Assembly: GCF_029867415.1 (NCBI RefSeq)
Contig: NC_081185.1
Location: forward strand, 135,615,753-135,679,752
Source: Vicia villosa
Lineage: Eukaryota > Streptophyta > Magnoliopsida > Fabales > Fabaceae
Direction of reading: 5' to 3'
DNA: 64,000 bases
Positions within the stretch are counted from its first letter, which is position 1. Each line of letters starts with the position of its first letter. The notes below the pieces were generated by a model. The model ran no database searches, had not been told where the DNA came from, and saw only the letters and a program-made list of their open reading frames with translations. The translations under genes were made by a program, and so were the position numbers. This document shows, piece after piece, positions 49,801 to 60,558 of this stretch.

Positions 49801-50220
49801 GAAATCTCCCATCAAGAACCACGGGCCATTCACATTCTGAGCAATTTTCTCAACATCCTCCCATAAGGTTCTTCTCTTATCAAGAGTATTCTGTGCATAT
49901 ATTGCAGTCCCCCACATCTGGAATTCGCCACCTGTATTATCAATTCTGAAATGAATTAATTGGTCAGTGTGATGGATACCTTTAAGGCTCACCTTATTCT
50001 TGTCCCACATGATCCACAACCTACCATTCTCATGTGACTGATAGTTGTCCATGAAGTCCCAGTTACCACCTAACTTATTCTGGACTCCATCCTTCTTATT
50101 TTCCTTTACTCTTGTTTCTATTAAGATTCCAATGTCAGGGTCAAGCTTCTTGAGACGGGCTGCTATCTCTCTACACTTCCCTGCCTTATTCAGCCCACGA
50201 ACATTCCATGAAATAATCAT
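46867..50220 (-). CDS. LINE ORF2: AP endonuclease, reverse transcriptase, zinc-binding domain
   Basis: An unbroken 1117-codon frame. The N-terminus is an exonuclease/endonuclease/phosphatase domain (IISWNVRGLNKAGK, IGILIETRVKE, GDFNNVL, SRIDRILGNV, SDHALLCLE). The reverse transcriptase follows (about residues 440-720): SDLTAPGIDGYGAKFYK, VVTIIPKKANA, EYRPISCCTVLYK, QTAFVPGQRIQDH, MDIQKAYDSVDW, RGLRQGDPISPLLFV and the catalytic SFADDLLVF. Near the C-terminus is a zf-RVT region (WVTCHERIPTKARL, CVFCSEVETMEHLLFAC). It nicks target DNA and copies the element RNA. There is no RNase H domain; the frame ends soon after zf-RVT. Its ATG overlaps the ORF1 stop by four bases (ATGA). The main catalytic motifs look intact, but activity also needs a full 5' end, which this copy lacks. 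Confidence 0.95.
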   Translation of the reverse strand: MIISWNVRGLNKAGKCREIAARLKKLDPDIGILIETRVKENKKDGVQNKLGGNWDFMDNYQSHENGRLWIMWDKNKVSLKGIHHTDQLIHFRIDNTGGEFQMWGTAIYAQNTLDKRRTLWEDVEKIAQNVNGPWFLMGDFNNVLTVHDRIGGNPVVEHEYRDLRDMMEKVGLYEKDSCGDHFTWSNNQVNGIIYSRIDRILGNVEWQQISADSILKILDRGVSDHALLCLERRNQVPRGMKCFRFPNVVTKADGFIEAVAEDWQRVMVGSPMERVWRKLYRLQKVVKQIHRPLYGLSWQLAQAREELAHAQQNLLGSRMDAAKIDLVKEKTHQVLELSKLEEDLLRQRAKVEWIKLGDSNNAYFFAVLKSKCSQTSISMLKDANGNSLTTQDKIEAEVVCFYKKLVGESMTMQQKVDIEVLRNGKQVSDDHCRMLTGCVTEDEVLNALKNISDLTAPGIDGYGAKFYKTCWHIIRTDIMEAIQEFFTKGSMYKAVNSTVVTIIPKKANACEVKEYRPISCCTVLYKLISKVLANRLGRVLNSIVDTSQTAFVPGQRIQDHVLLAYELIRGYSAKGGPPRCMLQMDIQKAYDSVDWQALEDILSEMGFPNKFIVWVMIMVRTVSYRYKVNHGLTEAIPAKRGLRQGDPISPLLFVIVMEYLQRVLQKMGRNPVFKFHAKCETLRIINLSFADDLLVFTRGDTGSVKLAIKAMNDFSEATGLQVNPTKCSVYFGNVEQSTKDEIIRVTKFGEGNLPFRYLGIPLSSKKLTINNCEGLVDKIVSRIRHWSARLLSMAGRVQLIKSVMFAVSNFWLQCIPLPKQMIQRIESICRSFMWAGTDVITRKSPVAWSKVCTPRRKGGLNIIGLLDWNKANLIKNLWNLQKKADSLWIQWVHAYYAKGMDIMNTQVKQSMSWIMKAILHLRDEAVNVQGLNGIMAQPSFCTRKVYNLLREYGPDVGWRQVVTGNTARSRAVHLLWVTCHERIPTKARLVRLGLLDNSDCVFCSEVETMEHLLFACHATRTVWEHMLKWLGVDHRPAAWNSEIAWMNRQCKKKGNKNMILLCAFTETIYECWWYRNQACFGEKPSELTVVSRIIDATVYRCWANPKLRTTLSRILMP

Positions 50221-50621
50221 GGAACATGATCATTACCCACTACAGGATCCACTCCACTCCTTAGTGAGCTAAACACATTTCTACATGGTACTTCTGCCGC
50301 AGGTATAAAATCTTGTAACACTGCCTTACCTTTCATTCTTCTCGAAACAACTTGGGTCCAGTCCTCTCCCCGACCCTCCATGGTATTCTCTGGTGTACTC
50401 ACCTCCTCAGATATCTTCCGCTTCTCCACTGGTTCTTTGGGCTTCCATAGCTTCTGAGGCTTTCTTTTCTCCTCTTCACATTGATGCCCTACTCTTTGGC
50501 ATACATCGCAGTACTTCGGCTTCCACTCATACTCTAGTCTTTGCTCAAATCTATTTCCTTCGTTATCCTTAATCATTATGCTCTCCTTTTGTTTCTTAGT
50601 TATGTCAATCTCAAACCAGTA
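50217..50621 (-). pseudogene. LINE ORF1, 5'-truncated, with CCHC zinc knuckle
   Basis: The frame is open from the element edge (WFEIDITKKQKESIMIKD) to the stop at 50217; the first ATG is at 50576. It contains YEWKPKYCDVCQRVGHQC, the zf-CCHC_4 knuckle typical of the nucleic-acid-binding ORF1 of plant L1 elements, followed by a lysine/proline-rich tail. The N-terminal DUF4283-type part is missing because of 5' truncation. It overlaps ORF2 by four bases, suggesting coupled translation. Confidence 0.88.
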
Positions 50622-50640
50622 TACTCCACTACCTATTATT

Positions 50641-51396
50641 ATTAAGGTTATTTTAGTAAATGAGACTCATTTTATCATTAAAATCAACATAATGAATTAT
50701 TTTCTTAAAAAATGTGAAAATTTCAAAAAAAACGTCTATTATGAGACCGATGGAGTATGTTATAAGTCACGATTAATTTAAATTTGATATATTTTTTACA
50801 TCATGGTCAGGGCCGGCCCAAGGGTAAGGCGGACTAGGCCTTCGCCTAGGGCCTCAATTTTTTTTTTCTTAAATGTATTTTAGGCCTCAAAAAATTAAAA
50901 TTCTATTCTAAAAACAAAAATTATGTATAAATGTTTATTTAGCTTAATTAGCAAGAAAATTAAGTTTTATTTTAAAGTTCCTGTGTTCAAATCTAGTAGG
51001 GTCACAAATGAGAAATGTTTACTAAAATTAATGGTTTTTTTTAGATTTTTGGAATTAATTTTGTATTATAAGGTAAGGAAAATAAATGGCAGTGGTGTGG
51101 GGTGATAATTTATTAGCTGAATTTTAGTTTTATTTCTTATTAAAAAGAATGAGTTTAATCTTATCTATTTAGCATAAGTCATCTCCTAAATTAATTGTTC
51201 AATAGTAATCTTTCCTAATCATGAAGAATAATGTCAGTATTCTTAATTTAATTATTCAATAGTAATCTTTCCTAATCTATTCTTAATTGAATTATACAAT
51301 ATTGCCTCTCTTAAATCAAGCTTGCATTATTCCAAACATTTTTTTTAATTAGTAATATAGTTTAATCTTTAATAGTTTTATAAAAATATCTGAAAT
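50641..51396. other. AT-rich with MITE end and hAT-like fragment
   Basis: 50641-50757 is the remainder of the Stowaway-like element that received the LINE. CAGGGCCGGCCCAAGGGTAA at about 50807 resembles a hAT-type terminus, but no partner end was found. At 51190-51285 a word of about 28 bp (AATTATTCAATAGTAATC, then TTTCCTAATC) is repeated in tandem. No gene. Confidence 0.4.
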
Positions 51397-52106
51397 TTAT
51401 TTTTCAGTGGCACAATACTTGATCACTATTTTTTTCCGGCAATCAACTCTCTTGTCTTGTAATTGAATATCAACATGTTTGGAACGTCCATAAAAAATCA
51501 GATTCTTTTTTAGTGCAATAGTTGACTTGTTGTCGCAATATATCTTGGTAGGACTATTCTGCTTCTGCTGTATCACTTCTAAAGTTCTTCTCATTCATAC
51601 TGTTTGAGTAACATAATTGGTTGCTGCAATATATTTTGCTTCAGCGGTAGAAAGCACAACAACTGGTTGTTTCTTCGAAGACCATAAATTTGCACTTGTG
51701 CCTAAATGAAATACATACCCCGACAAGTTCCTTTTGGTTTCTATATCTCCAGCCCAATCACTATATGTGTATCCAATAAGATCCACTTCATTGTTACTAG
51801 CATAAAAAATTCCTTCAGTCAATGTACCTTTGATATAACTAAAAATCCTCTTAGCTCCTTACAAATGGATAACGTGTGGTTCTTCCATGAATCAGCTAAG
51901 CAAACAAACTCCATATACTATATTTGGTCTTGTCGTAGCCAAATATCTCAAACTTCCGATCAAACTTTTATATTGGGTTGAGTCTACCCTCTCGCCATCA
52001 TTTTCTCTTGTCAAATTTAAATTTTTTGCAACGGGTGTGTAAACTGGCTTAGATTGCTCCATTTTAAACTTCTTCAAAATATCACCTGCATACTTCTTTT
52101 GAGAAA
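51397..52106 (-). pseudogene. Copia reverse transcriptase C-terminus and RNase H remnant
   Basis: Minus-strand pieces in order: FSQKKYAGDILKKFKMEQSK and YKSLIGSLRYLATTRPNI (52110-51892). Next is IGYTYSDWAGDIETKRNLSG with LSTAEAKYIAA (51822-51595). The last is IYCDNKSTIALKKNLIFY and RSKHVDIQ (51594-51397). Two frame breaks separate them. It is a typical copia pol 3' end, cut on its 5' side by LTR sequence at 52107. Its own 3' LTR is not clear. Confidence 0.9.
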
Positions 52107-53125
52107 ACACTTAAAAGGGGGGGGGGGTGAATAAGTGATTCTTTAAAACTTGATGAAGGAAAGATAGACAAAACACAATTATTTTTATCCTGGTTCACCT
52201 TTTCAATAAGGTTACCTCCAGTCCACCTTCAACAAGGTGATTTTCCTCTCTCAATGAAGACTTAATCCACTATTATAATCAGAATCTAATTACACTTGCA
52301 CGACCAACTGCCGTGACTCACAATACAGTGCACGAGTCAAACTGCTGGTGACTAACAATCCTGCACAAACCAACTGTTTGTGACTAACCAACTTCTAAAA
52401 CTCAACTAATCCTAGACTTCTTGAGACTTCTGACCCAACCGGTCTCTCAAGGACTCAGTTACCACGTAACTTCTAATGATAGTGTGTAGTATTGCTTCTA
52501 GAAAGCTGTAATCACCACTATGATATTTCACTAAGTTTAAGTACAAGGTTATGAAGTCATAATATGAATGTGAAAGTTTTGCTTCAGAGAGTTTTTCTTC
52601 ACACTTGATGATTTTTCAGAGTGATAGTGTTCTCGTGTGATTGTTGTATTTTGATTCAAGAGATCATGAATATATAGCCTTAAGATTTTTCTCGTTAACT
52701 TTAGCTCATTTTCATAGAATTAAATGGTTTGCGTGTTGTCTTAGCTTTTGTTTTCTTCCAAGGATTTGCATGTGGATAGCTTCTTCAATCAACCTTGGGA
52801 ATTTCACTTTTGGAGTGTTGTATCCATTTTACTAATGATTATGTCTTTAACGGTATTATTTTGAATCACTCTTTGTGATCTTCTGATCCGCTTTGTACTT
52901 CAGCTTCTGTTGTAGATGTATTCGCAGCGGTTTGGTGCAATATCAGAAGTTGCATGTAGACTTGAGTATCTCTTGCATTTATCCAGCTTTGCATATATTC
53001 CAAGTTCTAATTGTGCTGGTACTAGTACATCTTCTGAAATCAGAAATATATAATTAGAGTACCATGTTTGCTTATATAAAATTTTGCTTGTTATCACCAA
53101 AACACTAAAATATGATTAGAACCAA
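52107..53125 (-). mobile_element. SIRE-like LTR (minus orientation)
   Basis: The minus strand reads TTTGGTTCTAATCATATTTT, GGTGATAACAAG and GGTACTCTAAT near its start. It ends with a C-run (GGGGGGGGGG on the plus strand at about 52120) and CTTTTAAGTGTTTT. These match the start and end blocks of the solo LTR at 9270-10416. The terminal TG and CA are degraded or truncated, and no target duplication was found. It interrupts the copia pol at 51397-52106. Confidence 0.75.
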
Positions 53126-54154
53126 ACTATCTCAATAGGAAGAAGAACTTCGGAGCTTGAGGACAAATGGAACAGAGCAAATAAGGAAAACTTAGAAATA
53201 TTTCAAATGATCCTCTCCACCCCTTTTATAGTCAAAATCATACAAGGAAATGTGAAGGAATGCCATCATTGCCCAGGCTGATCAACTATCCTAGGTCATG
53301 ATGGCGTATTTATTAGTCGCCACACATCATTATTTTTTTGACGTTTCTTCATTCTAAGGCAACGTTCCTCATTCCGGGATATATAGCAGAGTCAATCGAA
53401 ACACTTCAACTTTCGAGATTCAAACTAGCGACTCCCCGTCACCTCAACGAAGAAACTCCTCGTGGCTCCCCACGAGCGTATCTCTAGAAGACAAGACATG
53501 TCTGAGATTCAGCTTCTCGACATGACAGCGAGGACGTCTCTTCGACTAGATTACCTTTAGGACTCGCAAATACCAAAGGCACCGCCTCGACCTTTCGTCA
53601 AGCCACCCACTCATGGCTCTCCTCGATCAAAAGCACAATTGAACATGACTTCGCAAACACGACCTCGAAACCTCCTCGAACCTCCGCGACGACCAAGATG
53701 ACTCAAAGTCATTACTTCAAACAGAAACAATGACTTGGGGGGATCCTATTCTGGTCTGGGCCGAGAAGACCCATAGTCGACCAAACCTAATTCGGGGTCT
53801 AGGTCCAATTTGGCGCACGTCCCTTGGTGACCGTTGGAACGTCAAATCCACTTGCCTCACGAAGAGCACGTGGTCAACCGATTGGCAGAAAACTCAATCC
53901 TCCACCTCCCAACCCTACGGTCGGTCCACCCAAGATAAGAGTCACTTGATGACTCTACCATACCACATAGGATCCTGACAGTTTCCGTTTTAACCTTGCA
54001 CATCCAGCCCAATGCGGAGACCTTGGCCCAACGCTGTGGCCATAAATACCCTCTTTCACTATAGGGTCAGGTATTCATCACTCTCACTCTAACCTCTTGT
54101 ACTTGCATTCTGTTTGCTCTCCGTCTTACTTTGACATCGGAGTACCTTGTAGGT
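53126..54154. mobile_element. GC-richer LTR-like block
   Basis: 53390-54150 is clearly richer in G+C than its neighbours, with CTCGACATGACAGCGAGGAC-type sequence, CTTGGGGGGATCCTATTCTG at about 53735 and a TATA-like word (CATAAATACCCTC) at about 54043. The look is that of a plant gypsy LTR. No terminal pair or target duplication was found, and the plus-strand open frame at 53730-53978 has no known domain. Confidence 0.4.
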
Positions 54155-54926
54155 ATACTCCCCCCTGTTCTCAGAAGTCCATTCAGTTGTAGGCCACGAC
54201 GATCCATTCTGATCACGTCAGCTCACCATATATGAAAAAATGACTAATTTTCTCTTTGATTATGTATAAGTTATTTCTCTTTTGTTATAGAAATATAGGT
54301 TTTGTTTGGATAAACAAGTACAAATTCTTATTATGGTAATTTTATTTGCATCTTATAGCAAAAGTGCTTATCATGATAAGCGCTTATGTATAAGTTATTT
54401 CCATAGAAAAGAAATATAAGATAAACTTAAAGTTAAAAAAGAAAAACTGAATTTGCTACAAGTTAGCTACGACTTAACTACGAATTAGTTACGAATTTTT
54501 ATGGACTCAAGTATGATGTTGACCTTAGCCACTTGGCACGACACGTCAGTATCTTGTCACGCTGGCACTACCACGTGATATGCCACGCCAACTTTTGTTA
54601 ACGGACGTTGACATGAATGACTAATAGTGTGGACGGAAAATATTAGGAGGACGATTCTTTAAAAGAAATTTTTTAAAAAATTAAAAGTGAAATTTGAAAT
54701 ATTTAGAGAAATTAAAAACATATTTAACCCAACATTTTAAGAGGCTCTCTTTAAGTGATCAAAATTTACACGAGTCTATCAAATCACGTGAGTTTCATCT
54801 AAATTTATTAGGATTCATATAAAATACATTTTTTAACAAACATAGTAAAACATATCATATTTTCTGTAACGAAAGAAAGTATGTTAGAATTAAGTTGATA
54901 ACTTTTCTCATATGTTTTTCATGTAG

Positions 54927-54928
<2 letters not shown>

Positions 54929-54985
<57 letters not shown>
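54929..54985 (+). repeat. (AT)n microsatellite
   Basis: About 28 AT units, present only in copy A of the duplication. Confidence 0.96.
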
Positions 54986-54991
<6 letters not shown>

Positions 54992-55409
54992 ATTTGAGTG
55001 GTTTACATCAATTATTATGCTCAATCATTGATGCATTTCAATTGCTATTATTACTTTATATTTAAAATTTAATTAAAATTTTTTATAATATATTTATTCT
55101 TTAACGTATTACACAAAAATTACTATAACTACATTGCAAATCATTCAAAATATTATACGTTTATTTTGTTTTGTTTTGATTTGATCTAGTCTATTTTTAA
55201 ATTACTTAAAAATCTCATGGATGTTAAATTTTACATTTTAATCTGCTTGGATTATCATAGTCTATTATGTAAATACTATACACCAATTTCTTTATTTTCT
55301 TTATTTATTGCCAAGAGATTTTTACTTTTTCCATTAATCCACAGTCAAAAAGAGAGGCAAGGGATGAGATAGAATTTGTATATACTTTGAATTCTTGAGA
55401 AACTTCAGT

Positions 55410-55689
55410 CAGGGCCGGCAGTCAAATTTTTTTACATAAATATTAATCAAAATACATAAAATATTATAATAAAAATTTAATAAATCAAAATAATGTTAGA
55501 ATAAAAATTCAATACATACAAAAATTATTATAGATCAAAATTTAAAATAATTATAATTAAATATATTATTAATTAATATATAATTGTATTTTTTATGTAA
55601 TTTTAATTATTATTATTGTATTTATTTTTTAAATTTGAATCCATTTTTAAAATTAAAACGAAACCTATGTATTAATTGGGCCGACCTTG
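55410..55689. mobile_element. hAT-type MITE, copy A
   Basis: Starts CAGGGCCGGCAGTCAAATT and ends AATTGGGCCGACCTTG; inverted, the right end reads CAAGGTCGGCCCAATT. Flanks ACTTCAGT and ACTTTAGG agree at 6 of 8 positions; in copy B they agree at 7 of 8, consistent with an 8-bp hAT duplication. Confidence 0.7.
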
Positions 55690-55739
55690 ACTTTAGGAAA
55701 TTTCTTTGTAAACTCTCCAACCTTCTTGGTCACTCGCGG

Positions 55740-55890
55740 CGAAAATCCCAAAATGCCCCTATATTTCGGAAATGCATTTTCGAATTTTTTTTTTTTGAAA
55801 AAAGATTGATTTTGGAAGTGCACTTCCGAAAATACTTTATTTTTTATGAAAAAAAAAGGTGTTTTTGAAGATGCATTTCCGAAAACACCA
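55740..55890 (+). repeat. Palindromic TTCGGAnnTGCAnnTCCGAA motifs, copy A
   Basis: Three imperfect palindromes in a row (centres near 55771, 55821 and 55875): TTTCGGAAATGCATTTTCGA, ATTTTGGAAGTGCACTTCCG, and TTTTGAAGATGCATTTCCG. They are separated by A/T runs. The fuller set is in copy B at 62050-62275. Confidence 0.85.
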
Positions 55891-56336
55891 TTTTTTCCAA
55901 AAAAAAAGTGAATTCGGAGTTAAGTTATTAAATATATCATTAAAGTATATCAATCGTATATAAAATGCTCACGGTACTTGTATATTCAGTATATTAAAAT
56001 ATATATAAATTTTTATTTAATTTAGATGTTCTAATAATTATTTAATAATTATATAATTAATGATAGATAAAACTTTAAAATATTATTATTTTACTAATTT
56101 AATTATTTATAAATTTAATCTTTATTAATTTATATTTTAACTATTATTAACTATTTAAAAAGTAAATAGTTAAGTTATTAAATAAATTATTTATAAAATT
56201 GTAACTATTTAACTAAATTATTGAGATTATCTAAAAGTTATTACGTTAATTATAAAATAGCTAAATTATAAATATAAATAGTTTAATAGTTCATATTAAT
56301 TGGGCCGACCTTTTATAGTTCATATTAATTGGGCCA

Positions 56337-56500
56337 CTCTTTGTACTCTTTCTTATGTAGTACTAAATTCATTGATATGAATTATAAATTCTTGTCTGAT
56401 CCCTATGGGAGTCACCCCAACGAAAACCCTTAAATACCCTTATTTTCCATGATTTTATAGTTCATATCAATGAATTTAGTATAAGAAAGAGTACAAAGAG
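56337..56500. repeat. Inverted repeat of about 48 bp with 65-bp spacer
   Basis: 56337-56387 and 56453-56500 are inverted copies: CTCTTTGTACTCTTTCTTAT, then ACTAAATTCATTGATATGAA. The left arm has a 4-base insertion (GTAG). It could be a small MITE or a foldback; no TSD was found. Confidence 0.85.
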
Positions 56501-57340
<840 letters not shown>

Positions 57341-57354
57341 CAGAAAGTTCGAGC

Positions 57355-57790
57355 ATGTCAGATGCTGTTGATGACTATGGCCATGAGCACATGGATGACC
57401 AAGAAGAACCACAACGAATCGAACAAGTAGACTTTGACCTGGATGCAACTGTTGATAAAAATATATCTGTGAACGTAGGTCCTTATATTGTTGTTTTTGG
57501 TCCTAAGGAGGAGGTTCCAAATAACATCAGTAATGTTCAAGAATTTGGTCGTCAAGAGAAGGTTACAAACAACATCAGTAGTGCTCAAGAGTTTGGTTCT
57601 CAGGAGGAGGTTCCAAATAACAATATTAATATTTATTATTGTTCCTCAAGCTATAAATTTTGAAGCAATTTATGAAGAAATTGATGCCTTTTCGGATTTC
57701 TTGCTCGAAGATTACCTTGACGAAGATTCAGAAGAGAAGTTCGTTCTAAAATGGTATGGGTTAGTGGGGATTATAGTGATAGTGACATGA
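57355..57790 (+). CDS. Hypothetical acidic protein fragment with internal repeat
   Basis: From ATG 57355 the frame codes 102 residues (MSDAVDDYGHEHMDDQEEPQ...). It includes EEVPNNISNVQEFG, EKVTNNISSAQEFG and EEVPNNN, a unit of about 17 residues repeated 2.3 times. After the stop at 57663, another frame continues acidic protein-like sequence, FEAIYEEIDAFSDFLLEDYL and DEDSEEKFVLKWYG, to about 57765, so a frameshift or a missed intron is likely. No known domain was seen. It may be a decayed host gene or a transposon accessory ORF. Confidence that it is a working gene is low. Confidence 0.3.
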
Positions 57791-58164
57791 TTTTGTAATT
57801 CAGATAATCAAGTCCTTATTTCAGAGTTACATAGAATGGAATATCAGATTGAAAAGTAAATAGAAGAAACAGAGGAAAAAATAAATTCCTAAGGCAAGAA
57901 GTTTGACTGACATGACAACATTTGTTTAGTACATCCTATTTTCATTTCAGTGACTTTCACATAGTTTTTTTTTATAGTTAAGATAGAATTCTGTCTATAT
58001 GCTTGAACCTCTACTTTTTCAGTTTTCATGTATAATTTGGAAATCACAACATTCATGCTCTTTTCTCATTTCTCACAGCTTAGCATTGGACTTCTATTTT
58101 CTTTGCACTACACACCTTCTCTCTCGGCTTTTAGTTTCATCATGGCTCAATCGTGAGATCAATG

Positions 58165-60558
58165 CCAAGTTCAATACCTTCAATGTTCTTTCTTTATAAA
58201 ATTTCATGATTAACATTCTAACTCTAAATGCATTTTATTTTGTTTCATGAATTGATGCTTTTAATCATGAGGATATTACATTGTTCAATATCTTCAATGT
58301 TCTTTCTTTAATCATTTCCATGATTATATTAAATCTTTAAATGAATTTTTGTGTTTCACGAACTGATTCATTTAATTATGAAAGATAATGCATAGTTCAA
58401 TACCTTTAATGTTTTTTCTTTATTAAATTCCATGTTTAACATTCAATCTTTAAATACATTTTTGTGTGTTTCATGAACTGATGCATTTAATCATGAAGGA
58501 TACTGCATATTTCAATACCTTTAATGTTCTTTCTTTATTCAATTCCATGATTAATATCCAATCTTTAAATGCATTTTTTTTTGTGTTACATGAACTGTTG
58601 CATTTAATCAAGAAGGACACTGCCGAGTTCAATATCATCAATGTTCTTTCTTTATTTAATTCCATGATTAACATTCAATCTTTAAATGCATTTTTTTTTG
58701 TGTTTCATAAACTGATGGATTTAATCATGAAGGATACTGCATAGTTCAATACCTTTAATGTTCTTTCTTTACTGAATTCTATGATTAACATTCAATCTTT
58801 AAATGCATTTTTGTGTTTCAGAAACTGATGCATTTAATCATGATGGATACTGCATAGTTCAATAACTTCAATGTTCTTTTTTTTATTCAATTCCATGATT
58901 GACATTCAATCTTTAAATTTAAATGCATTTTTGTGTTTCATGAACTGATACATTTAATCATGAAGGATACTGCATAGTTCAATACCTACTATGTTCTTTT
59001 TAAATTCAATTCCATGATTAACATTCAATTTTTAAATGTTTTTTTTGTGTGTTTAATGAACTGATGCATGTTAATCATTAAGGATACAACATAGTTCAGT
59101 ACCTTCAATTTTCTTTCTTTATTATATTACATGACTAACATTCAATCTTTAAATGCATTCTTTGTGTTTCTTGAATTGATGCATGTTAATAATGAAGGAT
59201 ACCGCATAGTTCAATACCTTCAACGTTATTTCTTTATTCAATTTCATGATTACAATTCAATCTTTAAATTCATTTTTTGAGTTTCATGAAATGGTTCATT
59301 TAATCAGGAAGAATACTCTATAGTTAAATAACTTCAATATTCTTTTTTTTATTAAATTTCATGATTAACATTAAATATTTAAATGCATTTTTTTGTGTTT
59401 CATGAACTGATTCAATTGCACGATTAACATTAAATCTTTAGATTTTTTTTTTGTGTTTCACGAACTAATGCATTTAATAAAGAAAGATACTGCATAGTTT
59501 AATACCTTAAATGTTCTTTCTTTATTCAATTCAATTATTAACATTCAATTTTTAAATGTATTTTTATTGTTTTTCATTAACAGATGCATTTAATCATGAA
59601 GGATACTGCATAGTTCAATACCTTCAATGTTCTATCTTTATTCAATTCCATGATTAAAATTCAATCTTTAAATGTTTTTTTTTTGTTTCATGAACTTATA
59701 CATTTAAATCATGAAGGATACTAAATAGTTCAATACCTTTAATGTTCTTTATTTATTCAATTCCATAATTTACACTCAATCTTTAAATGCATTTTTTTTT
59801 TGTGTTTCATCAACTAATGCATCAATACCTTCAATGTTCTTTCTTTATTCAATTGTATGTTTAACATTCAATCTTTAAATGCATTGTTTTTTATGTTTCA
59901 TGAACTAAGGCATTTAATCATGAAGGATATTGCATAGTTCAATACCTTCAATGTTCTTTCTTAATTTAATTCCATGATTAAGATTCAATCTTTAAATGTA
60001 TTTTTATTTGTTTTCACGAACAGATGCATTTAATCATGAAGGATACTGCATAGTTCATTACCCACAATATTTTTTCTTTATTCATTTCCATGACTAACAT
60101 TCAATCTTTAAATGCGTTTTTTTTTTTTGTGTTTCATGAATTGGTACATTTATTCATGAAGGATACTCCATAGTTCATTACCTTCAATATTTTTTCTTTA
60201 TTCAATTCCATAATTAACATTCAATCTATAAGTGCATTTTTTTGTTTTCCTGAACTGATACATTTAATCATAAAGGATACTATTTGTTCAACAACTTCAA
60301 TGTTCTTTCTTATTTAATTCCATGATTAACATTTAATCCTTAAATACAATTTTTTCCGTGTTTCATGAATTGATTCAATTCCAGGACTAACATTTAATCA
60401 TTAAATTCATTTTTTATTTCATAAACTGATGCATTTAATTATGAAGGATACTGCATAGTTCAATACCTTCAACGTTCTTTCTTTATTCAATTCCATAATT
60501 AACATTCAATCATTAAATTTAAATTAATTTTTGTGTTTCATGCATTTAATCATGAAGG
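58165..60558 (+). repeat. Satellite-like tandem array, about 116-bp monomer, about 20 copies
   Basis: A monomer of about 112-118 bp recurs throughout: CATAGTTCAATACCTTCAAT, then GTTCTTTCTTTATTCAATTC, CATGATTAACATTCAATC, TTTAAATGCATTTTT and TGTTTCATGAACTGATGC, ending TTTAATCATGAAGGATACTG. Units differ by point changes and T-run length, and some are shortened (for example near 59400 and 59820). The array ends at GAAGGAT, where copy B of the segmental duplication begins. The open frame at 58466-58744 is a by-product of the repeat. Confidence 0.95.

Larger units (their letters stand above)
46752..50621 (-). mobile_element. LINE (plant L1 type) with intact ORF2, TSD TACTCCACTACCTATTATT
   Basis: A minus-strand non-LTR element of about 3.87 kb is bounded by identical 19-bp duplications, TACTCCACTACCTATTATT, at 46733-46751 and 50622-50640. 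Its 3' end is a short poly(A), seen as T's on the plus strand up to 46759, below a 3' UTR of about 110 bp. ORF2 is complete; ORF1 survives only as its C-terminal part, so the copy is 5'-truncated. The duplicated target resembles the start of a Stowaway-like MITE whose other end (GAGACCGATGGAGTA) lies at about 50741-50757. The perfect TSD and open ORF2 indicate a recent insertion. Confidence 0.95.
54155..56310 (+). repeat. Segmental duplication, copy A
   Basis: Highly similar to 60559-63003, beginning ATACTCCCCCCTGTTCTCAG and ending GTTCATATTAATTGGGCC. Differences: an (AT)n insertion at about 54926-54990, a block of about 50 bp near 54665-54720 missing from copy B, loss of about 420 bp that copy B keeps at 62230-62650, and an inverted block at 55953-56058. 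It includes a hAT MITE and palindromic motifs. Confidence 0.95.

Noticed and set aside
50807..50860. Full hAT element starting CAGGGCCGGCCC
   Set aside because: Only one end is visible; no inverted partner or 8-bp duplication was found nearby, so it is noted only as a fragment.
58466..58744. Open frame of 92 codons with internal repeats
   Set aside because: It is a by-product of the 116-bp tandem array; neighbouring monomers carry stops in the same frame.
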